Assembly (NCBI RefSeq): GCF_030936135.1
Contig: NC_082595.1
Span: 105,131,334 to 105,195,333 of the forward strand
Length of the DNA stretch: 64,000 bases
Direction: 5' to 3'
DNA from: Gavia stellata
Taxonomy: Eukaryota; Chordata; Aves; Gaviiformes; Gaviidae
Under the pieces are notes generated by a model. It saw only the letters and a list, made by a program, of their open reading frames with translations, had not been told where the DNA came from and did no database searches. Positions 13,901 to 23,900 of this stretch are shown here, piece after piece (positions within the stretch are counted from its first letter, which is position 1; the number at the start of each line of letters is the position of its first letter). A program made the position numbers and the translations under genes.

Positions 13901-16900
13901 AGCAGTGCAAAATGAAAAAGCTTACAGAAGATAATACATTAATCTTACAACTGGTTGAAAAGTGGCCTGTTTTAATAGCTACCAAGCAAGAAGAAATTGA
14001 ATTTATTCAGGAAGAGAGTCCAAGCAAGTATAAATGCCAAACAACACTTGAACAATTTAAAGCAAAATTAATGGTTAAAATAAACCACGAAAATTCCATC
14101 ACAGGTAATAAAGACAGTATTTCAAGAGTAAACTGAGATGGAAAAATTGTTTAGAAAAAGCAGCAAAAAGCAGCAAAGCATGAAGAAAAAAAGATAGGAT
14201 GAAAAAGGCTGTAAATATATTGTCAGCTCCCTGTGCAGTAAGTGGGTTCATGACTGGTATTACCCACACACAAAGTAATACATTAGAGCTAAACCATCTA
14301 ATAAACGATCAACAACCTTTAAAAAGGTCACAGCTACAAAATAAGAGCAGTGAAAGCTTCAGCTCACCGACGCCTACTTGCTGGATGCTTTGGTTTGAGA
14401 AGGGTTTTATAAAGTTTTACGCAGAAATCGTTTAAAGCGTCATTAGACTGGAATGAAAACTTTTCCACAGTATAGCAAATACTTGACAATTTAGGGCAGG
14501 ATGTGCAAAACTATCCCACATTCAACTGAAACTACAGGGGGATGCAGGTGATCAGAATGTAATTACCTAAGCTAATTATCTTGCATAACCCCAAGCTGTA
14601 TGCCGCTCTTGCAAAATTGTCATGGGATCTCTCACGGCAATAGGTTAAGCCTTCTGCTTTAAGTTTAAACTGAGAGACAGTAGTTGGAGAAGCAGCTTTT
14701 ATTAATATTACTTTGGGAGAAGCCCAATATTCAGAGGAAGCAATGCAGCACATCAAACATCAACACCATTTCCTGAGTGTTCTTTGGAGGTCTTATTCAC
14801 TCACTGGATTAGTCCTTAGATTGCTTCCTTTTAAGGCCCTGTAACAGTGTGACGGCAAAGATAGCCAGCTTCGAACAGGATGCACAACTGCCTCCCAAAA
14901 CAAACCATGTACACTTCAGAGGTTTCCTGACTTCTGATAGTGGCCCAGTCTGATTTAGCAAGATACACAGGAAGAATTCAAACCCAGGACACCCCTTTGG
15001 AAACATGGAAGGATTACAAATGCTGATTGTATGGTATTTTGACACAAACTTGGACATAGTTTGCTTCCAACAATTGCTCAATTTCCCACTGTTCACAGAT
15101 GTATTAATACCAGGCTACCAAGGAACAGACTGCATGATTCGTTTTAGATCACTGATTTTCTCCTGCTAAGTCCCAAAAGAGCAGCAGACCACTAAACCAG
15201 AAAGAACACGACATTTTATTGCGCACTGAAAAGATGAGCTTTCTTGGGAATTTTCCTTTAAATGAAATTGTTTGGAATAACTTCACACGGCTCTACATTT
15301 CCGGATGTATTTCAAAGAACGGTAAAAGTGTTAGCCTCAGCACCTTTATTGATGCTACTGTAAACTCAAACAGTAAGACAATGCAGTTCTTTTAAAACAT
15401 AGATATTTGAGAGGGGCTTTTTTTCCCTGAAGAGGTTTACATGTGGGTGGCCAGGAAGTGTAATTTTTCCAGCATAAGGAGGAAACTGATTTTTTTCTAT
15501 AGCTTTATTCTAAACCGCAGAACATCCAGAACATTGTAAGACACTCTGCAAAGAAGACAAAGAAAATATGCTAATCTGAATCAGGCTCTTTCATAAAGGA
15601 AAATTTAACTTTTAGAAAGCTCTAAGGGTTATGTTTAAAGCTAGTATTTTAAGAGAAATAATAATCTTTTTAAAGTTCATCTCTATGTTTTCAATAGCTG
15701 ACAATTAAAGACTTTCTAAGGAGTAAAACGCAGCTACAAAAGCTGCATTATCACCTGGAAATCAGAAAAAATATTTACTGTTACAGACTGAGAAATTACA
15801 GTAAGAGACACTGAAATATATTGGTACTACAGAGCACAAAAATGCTGCTTAGCTTTATACCTCCCCACACTATAGCACTCGATGTCAGTCCTCAAGTCCG
15901 TGTTTGCTCCTATTAGCAATTAAGTACAATGGAGAGCTCTAGGTTGCCACCGAGTAAGTTGAACGGTATTGGCAGTACTACTTTTAGCTAGGATCGCGTG
16001 TTACGATTACCACAGTGCCCTCAAGTAGCTCTTAAGGCACTGCTAATGCTTTCTTGGGTAATTAAATTAAGCTGATCTTGTATACATTTCTAAAATGTCT
16101 AACTAATATGCTGACATGATTTAAGAGTGTTTGTTTCACAATAAATTCATTGATCAACATTTCTGATTTGTGCTTTGAGATGACTGAGAAAAATCATTTT
16201 GCTCGCCAAATAAGTGTTACCAACAATCACAACTCAGTATCTGAAAACATCAGACATCAGTAAATCTAGAGCACAAATTTAACCAGTTATGGTCACAGTG
16301 TCCTCAATTCTTTCATAGTGTGAATGAAGTCCACTGGATTTATAAGCCTTGTGTTACAATTCTATGTTTCTGAAAACTTTGGAAGATTTTGATGCACTTT
16401 TCTTGTCAGAATGCTTTAATATAAAGCCGTAACACTTGCCAAGTTTTCATGCTAGAAAGAAAAAAATACATATAATTTATATAAAGATAGAATATAAATT
16501 TATGTGAGGATAGCTTCAACTTCTATTGAATAGTGTGTAAATCAATCCTGGAAACAGGAAAAAACATAGCCCAGTTTTGCCTCTCGTACCCTCTCTATGC
16601 ACTCTGCTATGACATCATTTCAGAGAATAAACTTCTTGGCTCCTTGATCCATTTAGAGAGGGATTTTGTTCATTTTAATCTGGCTTCTGGTCAGTGGACA
16701 CACATGTATTCATCTCAATTGCTGAACGCGTGGTTGCCAGTCAATAATTCAAAACAGTTTACTTTTCAAAGACTGACGTCACTGCTTTCTCTAAGATGAG
16801 CAAGTACTGTAGAGGGAATACAGAGAATACGACAAAGGCATTTAGACTATTATGGCCCATTTCCACAGAATGTGTGTTGCTTCCAGATTCACATCAAACA

Positions 16901-19749
16901 GAAATGGACACTACTAATATGTAACTCAACATAATATTGAACTGGAAGACTAGAAACTTAACTCAAGTTCTTGGGAGAAGAGAGATTCAAGCCTATCCTT
17001 GTAAATGTATGCAAAAAAAACCCCCTATGTATACCAGAAAAAGCCAAGAAGAAGAAAGGAGAAGAAGGAAAAAGGAAATAGATATAAAAGAGGTGGAAGG
17101 CAACTCCTAACCCCTCATTTGGTCTAATCAGCATCTTACAGGATGCCATTAGATTATTAACTCAGTTTTTGTTGCTAATAAGGAACAAATAGATGATCTT
17201 TTAAAATACATTCTGAAACGTAATTACAGGCATTGCCACTGAAGAGCATTTCTCTGGGAGTCCAAGTCAGAACCTCCGTGGAAGAAAACTAAGTCACATA
17301 GCGCAAATAAGAAGTGTACCATCTCTGCCAGAGGTCCAAACTCTAGCTGCCCATTAACCCGATTAACTGCTGGTAGTAAGGCCAGTTTCCTGACATGACA
17401 CACGAAAGATTTCAAAAGGACACGCTGTTCCAGTCAACTTCGAAAAAAATACATACAACTGCATGAAAATAATCCCAGTACGCTTTCTGCACAAAACACA
17501 GCTTCGCTATCTGCCGCCAGTCACTTCCAAAAGAAAAGGCTTTGTCTTCCTACTGCTATACTTATTCATGTTCTAATCACTGAAATCCTTCTCTGGCACT
17601 ACTTCAAGAAGATTCAGGAGCTCAGAAAGACACTGTATCGCTGACAAATACTTACATCTGAAGAATAAAACCAGTTGTTCAAAGACAACTTTAAAATACA
17701 GTGGGATATATATATATTACAATATTCACTTGGGGGGGAACCCTTCCCAGCTAACTTCTGCTCATCTTTGGCAATCACATCTTAAAAAAAAAAAAAAAAA
17801 TTATTACCTCAATCGCATGAGATTCATTGTGAAGTGAAACAAGTCCATTCCCATACACCAAAATATACACTTAACTTTAGAAGAAATGCTTTTTTAGAAG
17901 CATGGGCAATATCCTGGGATGTATTTACAGATTTTATGAAGTATTTTCCACAATATCCTTTCCTTACACCATGACAATAACATAATTTAAACATTTAAAT
18001 GATCTGTAGTATAAAAATACTATCCATAGATGAAAAATATTTGGAAAGAAGCCCAACTTAGTTTTTTAGCAGCAGTAAACTCCCTGCAAAGTAAGCCAAT
18101 GAGAGTTACACCAAACTTTGCCTGACAAACCACAAGACCCAGGATATGAATAAATAGAAACTGCATAGTAGAACAAGCAGAACAGCTTTTTACAGCTACG
18201 GTGCTGCATCCCCACGAGTCTAATGAAATTAAACAAGGAAGAAATAGGGGACAAGGAAAAGTAAGATGGGGGGAAGGGAAGAACTGTGAAGCATGAAAGA
18301 ACTGAAAGAGAAGCAGAGAAGGTACAGAGTATCTGGTCAGTGGTTTTTTTATTTTTTTTTTTAGTATTTAAAAGAATGGGGCAAAAGGCGTTCTGACAAT
18401 TCCAGGTGTCATCCTTCTGATCTGCCTCTGGCTGCTGTTGCTGTTCTTCTACTTGTCCGATTAACTTCCTCCTAAGCAGAGGCTGGGAACTGGTCAGTTG
18501 GTGCATGACTGTCAAACGCTTTCAGACTCAATTTTCACTTCCATATTTGCGTTGCTTTTAAAATACGTATGCTGATCAGGCAACTACAACCACTAGTTTA
18601 AATCTTCAAAGCAATACGTGAAGTTTTATCAAGAAAAAAAAGCCCTGCCTATAATTAAAAAAATGCAGTTGTTGTCAACAAATCTGTTTAGAGACAACGA
18701 GGAAAACAAGAGACTCCCGAATTCTTTCTTCCAATTAGATTTTACCAAATGTTAATTTTCCAAACCAGGCTGGAGAATTCACTTGCCGTTAGACCGTACA
18801 ACCAAAGCTATTACAGTAAGTTACGTCGGGAAAGCATTCAACTTAAACCTGACGGCAAAATTGCATCCTCCCCGCTTGGGGGGATGTCACAAAGACGGGG
18901 GACCTTTCTCAGTCATCAGCTTGCTCTCGTCGAAGCCGCCGCGAACACCCGCTTCAGCCGAACTGAGGTCATTTAGGGAAAGGGGGAAGAAAAAAAAAAA
19001 AAGGGGGGGGGACACGAGGACTGCGAAGTTGCTGCAGGCGCAGCTCCGAACTTTTGTCTGGCAGCCGGCGCAGTGCCGGGCGCGGCCGCAGGGGGAGCCC
19101 CGCGCCGCCGCCGGACCCCCGCCTGCTGCTGCCGGGCCGGCCCTGCCTGCCCCAGCCCGGCGCAGGCAGCGGCAGCAGCAGGGCAGCAACTTCGCCTCCC
19201 GTGTCCCCGGCCGCCCCTCCGACGCCCCCAGCCCCTGTCAGCGGCCTGCGCCTCTCGCCGCCCCGGCGCAGACCGCCCTCTCCCCGCCGAGCAGGGAACC
19301 CAGTCGGGACGCGGCGGGCGGCTCTCCGCAGCCGCCCCCCGCGTGCCCGGGCTCCCCGCCGGCGCCACGGTCCCTCCTCAGCCCGGGCTCCCTGCCGGCT
19401 CCGCCGTCCCTCCTCCTCCCCGCAGACCGACAGCCGTCTCGGCAATCCCCCCCGCCAGCTCCCGTACCCGCGGCACCCCCCCGCCGGCAGCAGCGGCGCT
19501 GTCCCCAGCGATTCCCCGGCCAAGGCCCTCACCGCCGCCGCTGCCCCCCCGCCTCTCTCCCTCCCCGTCCCCCGTGAACCCCCCGGCCCTCACCCGCGCT
19601 GCCGCCGTCTCTTCCAGCCCGGCCGCATCTGCTTTGGTGCCCCTTTTGGAAGAGCGGGTCCGGGACGAGATGAAATGGCTGCCGGCTCCGGCCGCAGCGG
19701 CCGCCGCTTTGCCCAGGGGGCGCAAGGAGCTCTTCCTGGTGTTCACCAT
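1759..19749 (-). CDS. ATAD2B: ATAD2B, N-terminal coding exons 1-4 (gene continues beyond the left edge)
   Basis: ATAD2B is a nuclear AAA+ ATPase with a bromodomain that binds acetylated histone tails. Only the N-terminal, non-enzymatic part is in this window. Four coding exons on the minus strand join in frame: 19749-19594, 4678-4524, 3005-2959 and 1912-1759, 512 nt in all (170 codons plus 2 nt). Every junction is GT-AG and the phases agree (0, 2, 1, then an open phase 2 at the last donor). The translation starts MVNTRKSSLR and carries SHFISSRTRSSK, GSLSDSHISPPAKRT, SRSTGQREEW, LTSQPGATLPNG and VRKSCRSRKNRFE, all closely matching remembered human ATAD2B. The paralogue ATAD2 is less likely given this match and the UBXN2A neighbour. 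The AAA+ and bromodomain exons are outside the window. Intron 1 is about 15 kb. Confidence 0.93.
1913..4523 (-). other. ATAD2B: ATAD2B introns 2 and 3
   Basis: Two introns, 3006-4523 and 1913-2958, around the 47-nt exon 3. Both are AT-rich and unique. Short open frames in them have no recognisable product. Confidence 0.8.
2959..3005 (-). CDS. ATAD2B: ATAD2B coding exon 3 (47 nt)
   Basis: A short exon found by carrying the frame forward from exon 2. The acceptor is TTTCCTAG and the donor is T|GTAAGTG. With the two bases left from exon 2 it encodes R-LTSQPGATLPNGRSL and one base of the next codon. The human counterpart, as remembered, has two more residues (HSGL where this has RSL). The phase fits both neighbours, which supports a real exon. 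Confidence 0.9.
4524..4678 (-). CDS. ATAD2B: ATAD2B coding exon 2
   Basis: A 155-nt exon after the acceptor CTTTTTTCTTTTCAG. It reads KDEGSDGSLSDSHISPPAKR, then a basic stretch with CKEKSKSRSTGQREEW, and ends SISTGQS plus two bases. The donor is CAG|GTAACT at 4523-4522. This is the segment most easily recognised as ATAD2B. It is rich in Ser, Lys and Arg and probably disordered. Confidence 0.93.
6121..6320. repeat. AT-rich low-complexity patch
   Basis: About 200 bases, nearly all A and T, with the words AAATACT, AATATTAA and TAATA recurring irregularly. No exact tandem unit. Confidence 0.6.
13608..13655 (+). repeat. 24-bp tandem duplication
   Basis: CCCATTTCCCAGATTA begins at 13608 and again at 13632, a period of 24. 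The bases between the copies are also nearly identical. Two copies only. Confidence 0.75.
13690..14435 (+). other. Two adjacent unidentified open frames in ATAD2B intron 1
   Basis: A 148-codon frame (13690-14136, starting at an ATG) is followed on the same strand by a 78-codon frame (14199-14435), in sequence where stop codons should be frequent. The first contains LVEKWPVLIATKQEEIEFIQ. An acceptor-like ACATACTCAG at about 13892-13901 and a donor-like ACAG|GTAATA near 14104 bracket this part. I recognise no protein family. One frame of this length is about what chance allows in 64 kb, so these may mean nothing. They lie antisense to ATAD2B. Confidence 0.25.
17039..17100 (+). repeat. Purine-rich stretch
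   Basis: About 60 bases of mostly A and G, built from AAGAAG and GGAAA words. It lies in ATAD2B intron 1. Confidence 0.55.
17783..17800 (+). repeat. Poly(A) run
   Basis: About 17 consecutive A on the plus strand. No retroelement body was recognised next to it. Confidence 0.7.
18333..18498 (-). repeat. Possible short retrocopy with A-rich tail and 9-bp flanking repeats
   Basis: CTGGTCAGT occurs at 18333-18341 and again at 18490-18498. The 148 bases between them, read on the minus strand, end in an A-rich tail (A11-T-A7) directly against one copy. That is the layout of a target-primed retroinsertion. The body was not matched to any mRNA or SINE I know. It encodes a readable stretch (RRKLIGQVEEQQQQPEADQ) inside a longer chance-length frame. 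The 9-bp match could be coincidence. Confidence 0.35.
19594..19749 (-). CDS. ATAD2B: ATAD2B coding exon 1 (52 codons)
   Basis: The start is the ATG at 19749-19747, in a strong Kozak context (GGGGCCATGG on the minus strand). The exon encodes MVNTRKSSLRPLGK, then six alanines, then GAGSHFISSRTRSSK, and ends GLEETAAAR. The donor is CGG|GTGAGG at 19593-19592, phase 0, which fits exon 2 exactly. The frame stays open upstream to about 19956, but only a GTG is there, so this ATG is the best start. The exon is very GC-rich and lies inside a CpG island. The segment between the SSRTRSSK motif and the exon end is shorter than in human as remembered. Confidence 0.92.
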
Positions 19750-19779
19750 GGCCCCGGGGAGGGGGGACACGGGGGGCCG

Positions 19780-19920
19780 TCGCCGCTGCCGCCGCCGCTG
19801 CCGCCGCCGGCGCGGAGGGAGGAGGGAGGGCGGGCAGGCGGGGGCTCGGGTAGGGAGGGGAAGGGAAGGGAAGGGGAGGGAGAGGGGGAAGGGGGGAGGG
19901 GACGGACGGAGGGGAAAAAA
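19780..19920 (+). repeat. GCC-rich and polypurine G-rich tract in ATAD2B 5' UTR
   Basis: Positions 19780-19815 are rich in GCC triplets (CGG-type on the transcribed ATAD2B strand). They are followed by about 105 bases that are almost purely G and A on the plus strand, with many runs of three or more G. The ATAD2B RNA would be CGG-rich next to the start codon and pyrimidine-rich further upstream. The plus strand could form G-quadruplexes. Confidence 0.75.
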
Positions 19921-20789
19921 GTCCTCTGGGGAAGCCGGGCCGCCGGGCAGAGCCACAGACGGAGCCGCGCCGGCTCCTCCCGTCGCTGCCGCCGCCTCCT
20001 CGGCTCAGTCTCGCACTAACTGGCCGCCATTACTGTCCCTTCTCCCTTTCTCTCCTTGGTCCGCGGCGAGGCCGTCAACTGTCGCCAGGGGGCGCTGCGG
20101 CGCCGCCGCCGCCGCGCGCAGGCCGAGGCGGCCCCCGCTGCGTACGTTCTAGCACGGCGCCGGCGCGCTCTATGGGCCTGGCGCTGGCCGCCGCGGGGGA
20201 GGTGGCGGCCGGCGGCCCCCGGCGGGGTCCCCCGGGAGCGGGGCGGCGGTGGGGCGCCTGGCTGTGCTCCCCCGCCCTGCTCGGGGAGGGGACGGCCGGG
20301 GGCGCCGCGCGGAACCGGAGGGACGGCGACTGCCGGCTTCGCAGCAGGCGGGGCGGTTTCTGGGGGAGCCGGGGCGGGGAGCGGGCTGTCCTGTCAGGCT
20401 GAGGGGAGCGGCGGCGCCCGGGCAGCGGCGACGGCGGCGGCGCCGGCCCCGCGGCGCGGCCCGAGCGGCCACTGAGGCCCAGGCCGTGACCTGCCCGAAG
20501 CCTGTCAGGAGCTGGCGAGCCGCTGGACGGGCCTGACCCGGCGCAACCCGGTGGAGCCGCCGCCGCCGCCTCCTGAAGGCTTAAGCCGAGGGCTGAGGGT
20601 GCGCTTAGGTGAGGAGCTCAAGGGCAGGGAAGAAGCGGCTGCCCGGGGTCGCGGGGGGTGAAGGGTGGCACCGTTTACAGCCGAGAAGGGCGCTCTGCCC
20701 CGGGACCTGGGGGACTCGAGCCTGCCGGCTCTGCTCGCCAAGGTCGGCTCTTGCCAGTCACTGGCATGACAGCTTAGGCGAACAGACCC

Positions 20790-20965
20790 TCCAAGGATAG
20801 GATCTCCACCATTTTCCGTGGAAAACTATTCCACAGCCCGGTGAGTCTCACTATTAAGAAACCCTCTTGATATCCAGGCTATCAGGAATGCGCCCTTGCT
20901 TCACCTGCCATACAAGTCACCGATAACATCTTCTGTATCTTGCCCGGTAGCCTCGGCTTGTGTTT
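20790..20965 (-). mobile_element. Old CR1/L3-like LINE fragment
   Basis: GGATCTCCACCATTTTCCGT, then AACTATTCCACAGCCCGGTG and TCTTGATATCCAG, resemble the reverse complement of CR1-group LINE 3' sequence (cf. cctattccagtgcttcacc ... tttttcctaatatccag). It is strongly diverged. The ends are approximate. Confidence 0.5.
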
Positions 20966-23900
20966 GATGTTCATTGCTCAGCTATTGGAAAGCTTATTTT
21001 TCTCTCACCTCCCTCTATCACAGATCAAATAAACACATTTTAGAGGGAAGAATAGCATGTATTACAGTACATTGGATGCCTAAATGCTTTTCAGACTATC
21101 ACAAACTACAATCCAATCCCTTCTGGCTGATGTGCAGTAAGAATCGCTCCTCTCTCACGGCAACTTGTTGCCCTTCATTGAACTTATCACAGTGCCTGCA
21201 CATAAGCCCTGAAACCAAAAGCTTTGTGAAGGAAATGTAGCCAACTAATGGAAGCATAGAGCTGTAGGTGACAAAGTCTCAGCCTTTGAATTTTCACAGA
21301 CTTGGTTGGCATCACTGAGCAAGTTATTTCAGTGCTTTCTGCTGCTTTAACAAAAAAGAACAGTATAACAATTACTGATCAGGTGGCTCAGGCCATTAGG
21401 CTCAAACAAGCTTTATCAAAGTATTTCTATTGTTTAAGATGGAAAGTGCAATAATGTTTTAGTAAAGAACAATAAATGTAAAATCTGTTACTCGGCTTTA
21501 CCTGCGTACTCCCACATCTTTCTTTTCAAGATTAAAATCTGAAAAAGTATAGTAGAGCATGTACTTAAAAATATAAAATATGCAACAATGACATTGGGAT
21601 ATATAATAAGAAAATGGGCTATTTAGATTTCCAGTCAAAAATTTTCTTACTGTGAACAGCAACAAATTTTCATTTTTATGAGATACTCCAAAATACAGTC
21701 CATTTGGGAGTAGGAATGGTGGACTTTTTCTCATCTGACGTTCTCTGTTTAGAGCTTTTAATCTGTATTAGCAACAGTACTTCATCTCCTGTTCAAGAAT
21801 CTGCAGGGTCTTTCAAAAGTATCATTGCTCTGCTCAGTGAGATTAGTTTTGTTACATTTCATATCCTTTGTTTCTTCATTTATTTGTTTAAAGGTTATGA
21901 ACGGATGTAGCCATTTCATACACTTGTAGGCTAAAGGAGTATTTTAATTAAAAACCTAGGATGGTTTTTGAAAATGGTATTTGGAAATCACTTCCTTTTA
22001 TCCTTCAAAAGTAGGAATAGAAAGACTGATGCAAGAGATTTTCCCTTACCAAACATGTTATGGGAATGAACCAGGAGATACGTTTGCTAAGAGTTAGTAT
22101 CACAATCAAATGATGAAAAATAATGTACTTTCCCATTTCTGTCCTGTACTACCAATAGGCTGTGTAACTCAGATATGGTGTCCAAATTCTGTTGGTCTGA
22201 AAATGAAAAATAATACGTTGATCTTCTTCAAGTTTTTGTATGCATCACAAAAATATCATCCCCATTTTGGGAAAACCAACAGATCAATCTGTGGCCCAAA
22301 AAAGGGCCCAGACTGCAGCAGTTACAGTGAATGTCATAACTCAGGATTGCAATACATTGGCAGGACTGTTTGGGGAAGCTTGCATAACATCTGTTTGCAA
22401 CATGCCTGATTCAAAACAGCACTCCCCCTCTCATGAACGCTGATGGCTTTTTAAAAGTAAAATAAACTTGGTCGTTATGCAAGCAAATTGATTTTCCTGG
22501 GTGCCTATCCAGATCTGCTTGAAGCAACAGAAAACCCACAACTTAAAAGCTATTCGTTTTATATTTACTAAATATTTTTACCATAGTTGTGTCCTTTTTT
22601 TTTTTTTTTTTAGTGTTCTGATCTCTTTCCTGTGAGCCATACTCAAGTGAGTACTCTTTATGACACCAGAGTGACTACTCTTGTAGAGGGACTGATGTAG
22701 TTAAAAATCCCTGCTCACTGCTTTAAACATTTTTACTGCTTCATTCTCATTATATTAGCATAGTAGGGAACATGTAAAGACATGCTTCATTTTGGATGTT
22801 TACTCCCTAGACTGTTTTTCACAGATGGTTTTATTTTCAGGTTTCTTAGTTGTCTTGTTCCTCTTACAAGGTGGGACTAGTTACTTTGACTCGAACAGCT
22901 TACGGCATTATAGCTTCTATGTGAGCTCCATCGCCATTTTTAGTACTGACAATATAAATAAATAAATCATAAATTACAAGGTTTGCTTGTTAGTTTTGTT
23001 TGGAATTTTTGTTTGTAATATAGAGGACATGTTAACATAGGATTAATGTTGTATATCACACATACTTAAAGATTTAAATGTGGTTTAACAATGAAAGATG
23101 AATTACTGTAGAAATGGATTTAGAGTAATTTCACTAATCCAAGAATTTACTTGTTCCCATTTTTTATATCTGTTGTTTGTTTTGAGTGTCATATGAAGAC
23201 AGAATTAAAAACCTATTTTGACCCTCTTTAGCACTCTGTATGCAAGAAAAGCTTTGTGAAAAAATTAGAACTGTGAAAAAATAAGAACTCTGAGTAGCGA
23301 AAGACAAAAGACAATGAAGAAAGGAAGGGAAGAAGGATTGGAGCCACACTCCACAAGTATTACGTAAAAATTTTGTAGAGCTCATTCCCAGTAAGATTCA
23401 ATTTCAAGATTTGTAGTTTGGTTTTACAGACAGATGTCTAAATGCTTCTCAAAATAAAAGCCATTGGGAAGCACTGTATTTCAAATGGAACCAATTTATA
23501 GCAAATGCTGAAGCTTACAGCAGTGTTCGACACCCTTTTATCTCCAGTTGTTCAGAAAAGAAGATGAAGATATCTGAAACGTATTAAGAAGAAGCCACAA
23601 TATCTGCTGGCTGTGGCAGGTACACCACTGGGAAATCGGAAAAACATGAAAAAGTACTTGAGCAAAAGAATCCCTTTCCATTAAACAAGACTTGGGGAAT
23701 GAAATCTTATTTGGACTTCGCGATGTAAAAAGACATTAAAAAATGACCCAGGATGGAAAGCCTTGTTTGCTCCGTGAGTAGTATTTAATGGCACAATAAA
23801 TATTTGGAGATGGAAGATTTTGTTGCTACCTGTCCCTATTTTACAAGGAAATTAGGGACGTGTTACAACAAGAGAGAAAGTCCTTCATCCCTTATTCAGA

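Larger units (their letters stand above)
4679..19593 (-). other. ATAD2B: ATAD2B intron 1
   Basis: About 15 kb, AT-rich and mostly unique. Contents noted: an A run near 5700, an AT-rich patch at 6121-6320, a 24-bp tandem duplication at 13608-13655, two adjacent open frames at 13690-14435, a purine-rich stretch at 17039-17100, a run of 17 A near 17783, and a possible small retrocopy at 18333-18498. No additional ATAD2B exon was found. Confidence 0.75.
18900..20760. promoter_or_regulatory. ATAD2B: CpG island with ATAD2B promoter and 5' UTR
   Basis: About 1.9 kb of very GC- and CpG-rich sequence set in AT-rich flanks. ATAD2B coding exon 1 is inside it. On the minus strand the region from 19750 to about 20040 should be 5' UTR and core promoter. 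A YY1-type ATGGCGGC (minus strand, 20030-20023) lies about 280 bases upstream of the start codon and may mark the transcription start. No TATA box was seen. Long open frames on both strands here are what high GC content produces. Confidence 0.85.

Noticed and set aside
19750-19956. 69-codon in-frame extension upstream of the ATAD2B ATG
   Set aside because: It begins with GTG, not ATG, and the translation is CpG-island low complexity. The ATG at 19749 has a strong context and matches the human start.
18783-20741. Many overlapping open frames of 80-360 codons on both strands in the left CpG island
   Set aside because: Very GC-rich sequence lacks stop codons, so long frames are expected. The translations are low-complexity Pro/Arg/Ala/Gly. 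Only the 156-nt ATAD2B exon fits a known protein.
22110-22443. Overlapping plus-strand frames in the ATAD2B-UBXN2A intergenic region
   Set aside because: No recognisable domain, and two frames compete over the same bases. Chance is sufficient.
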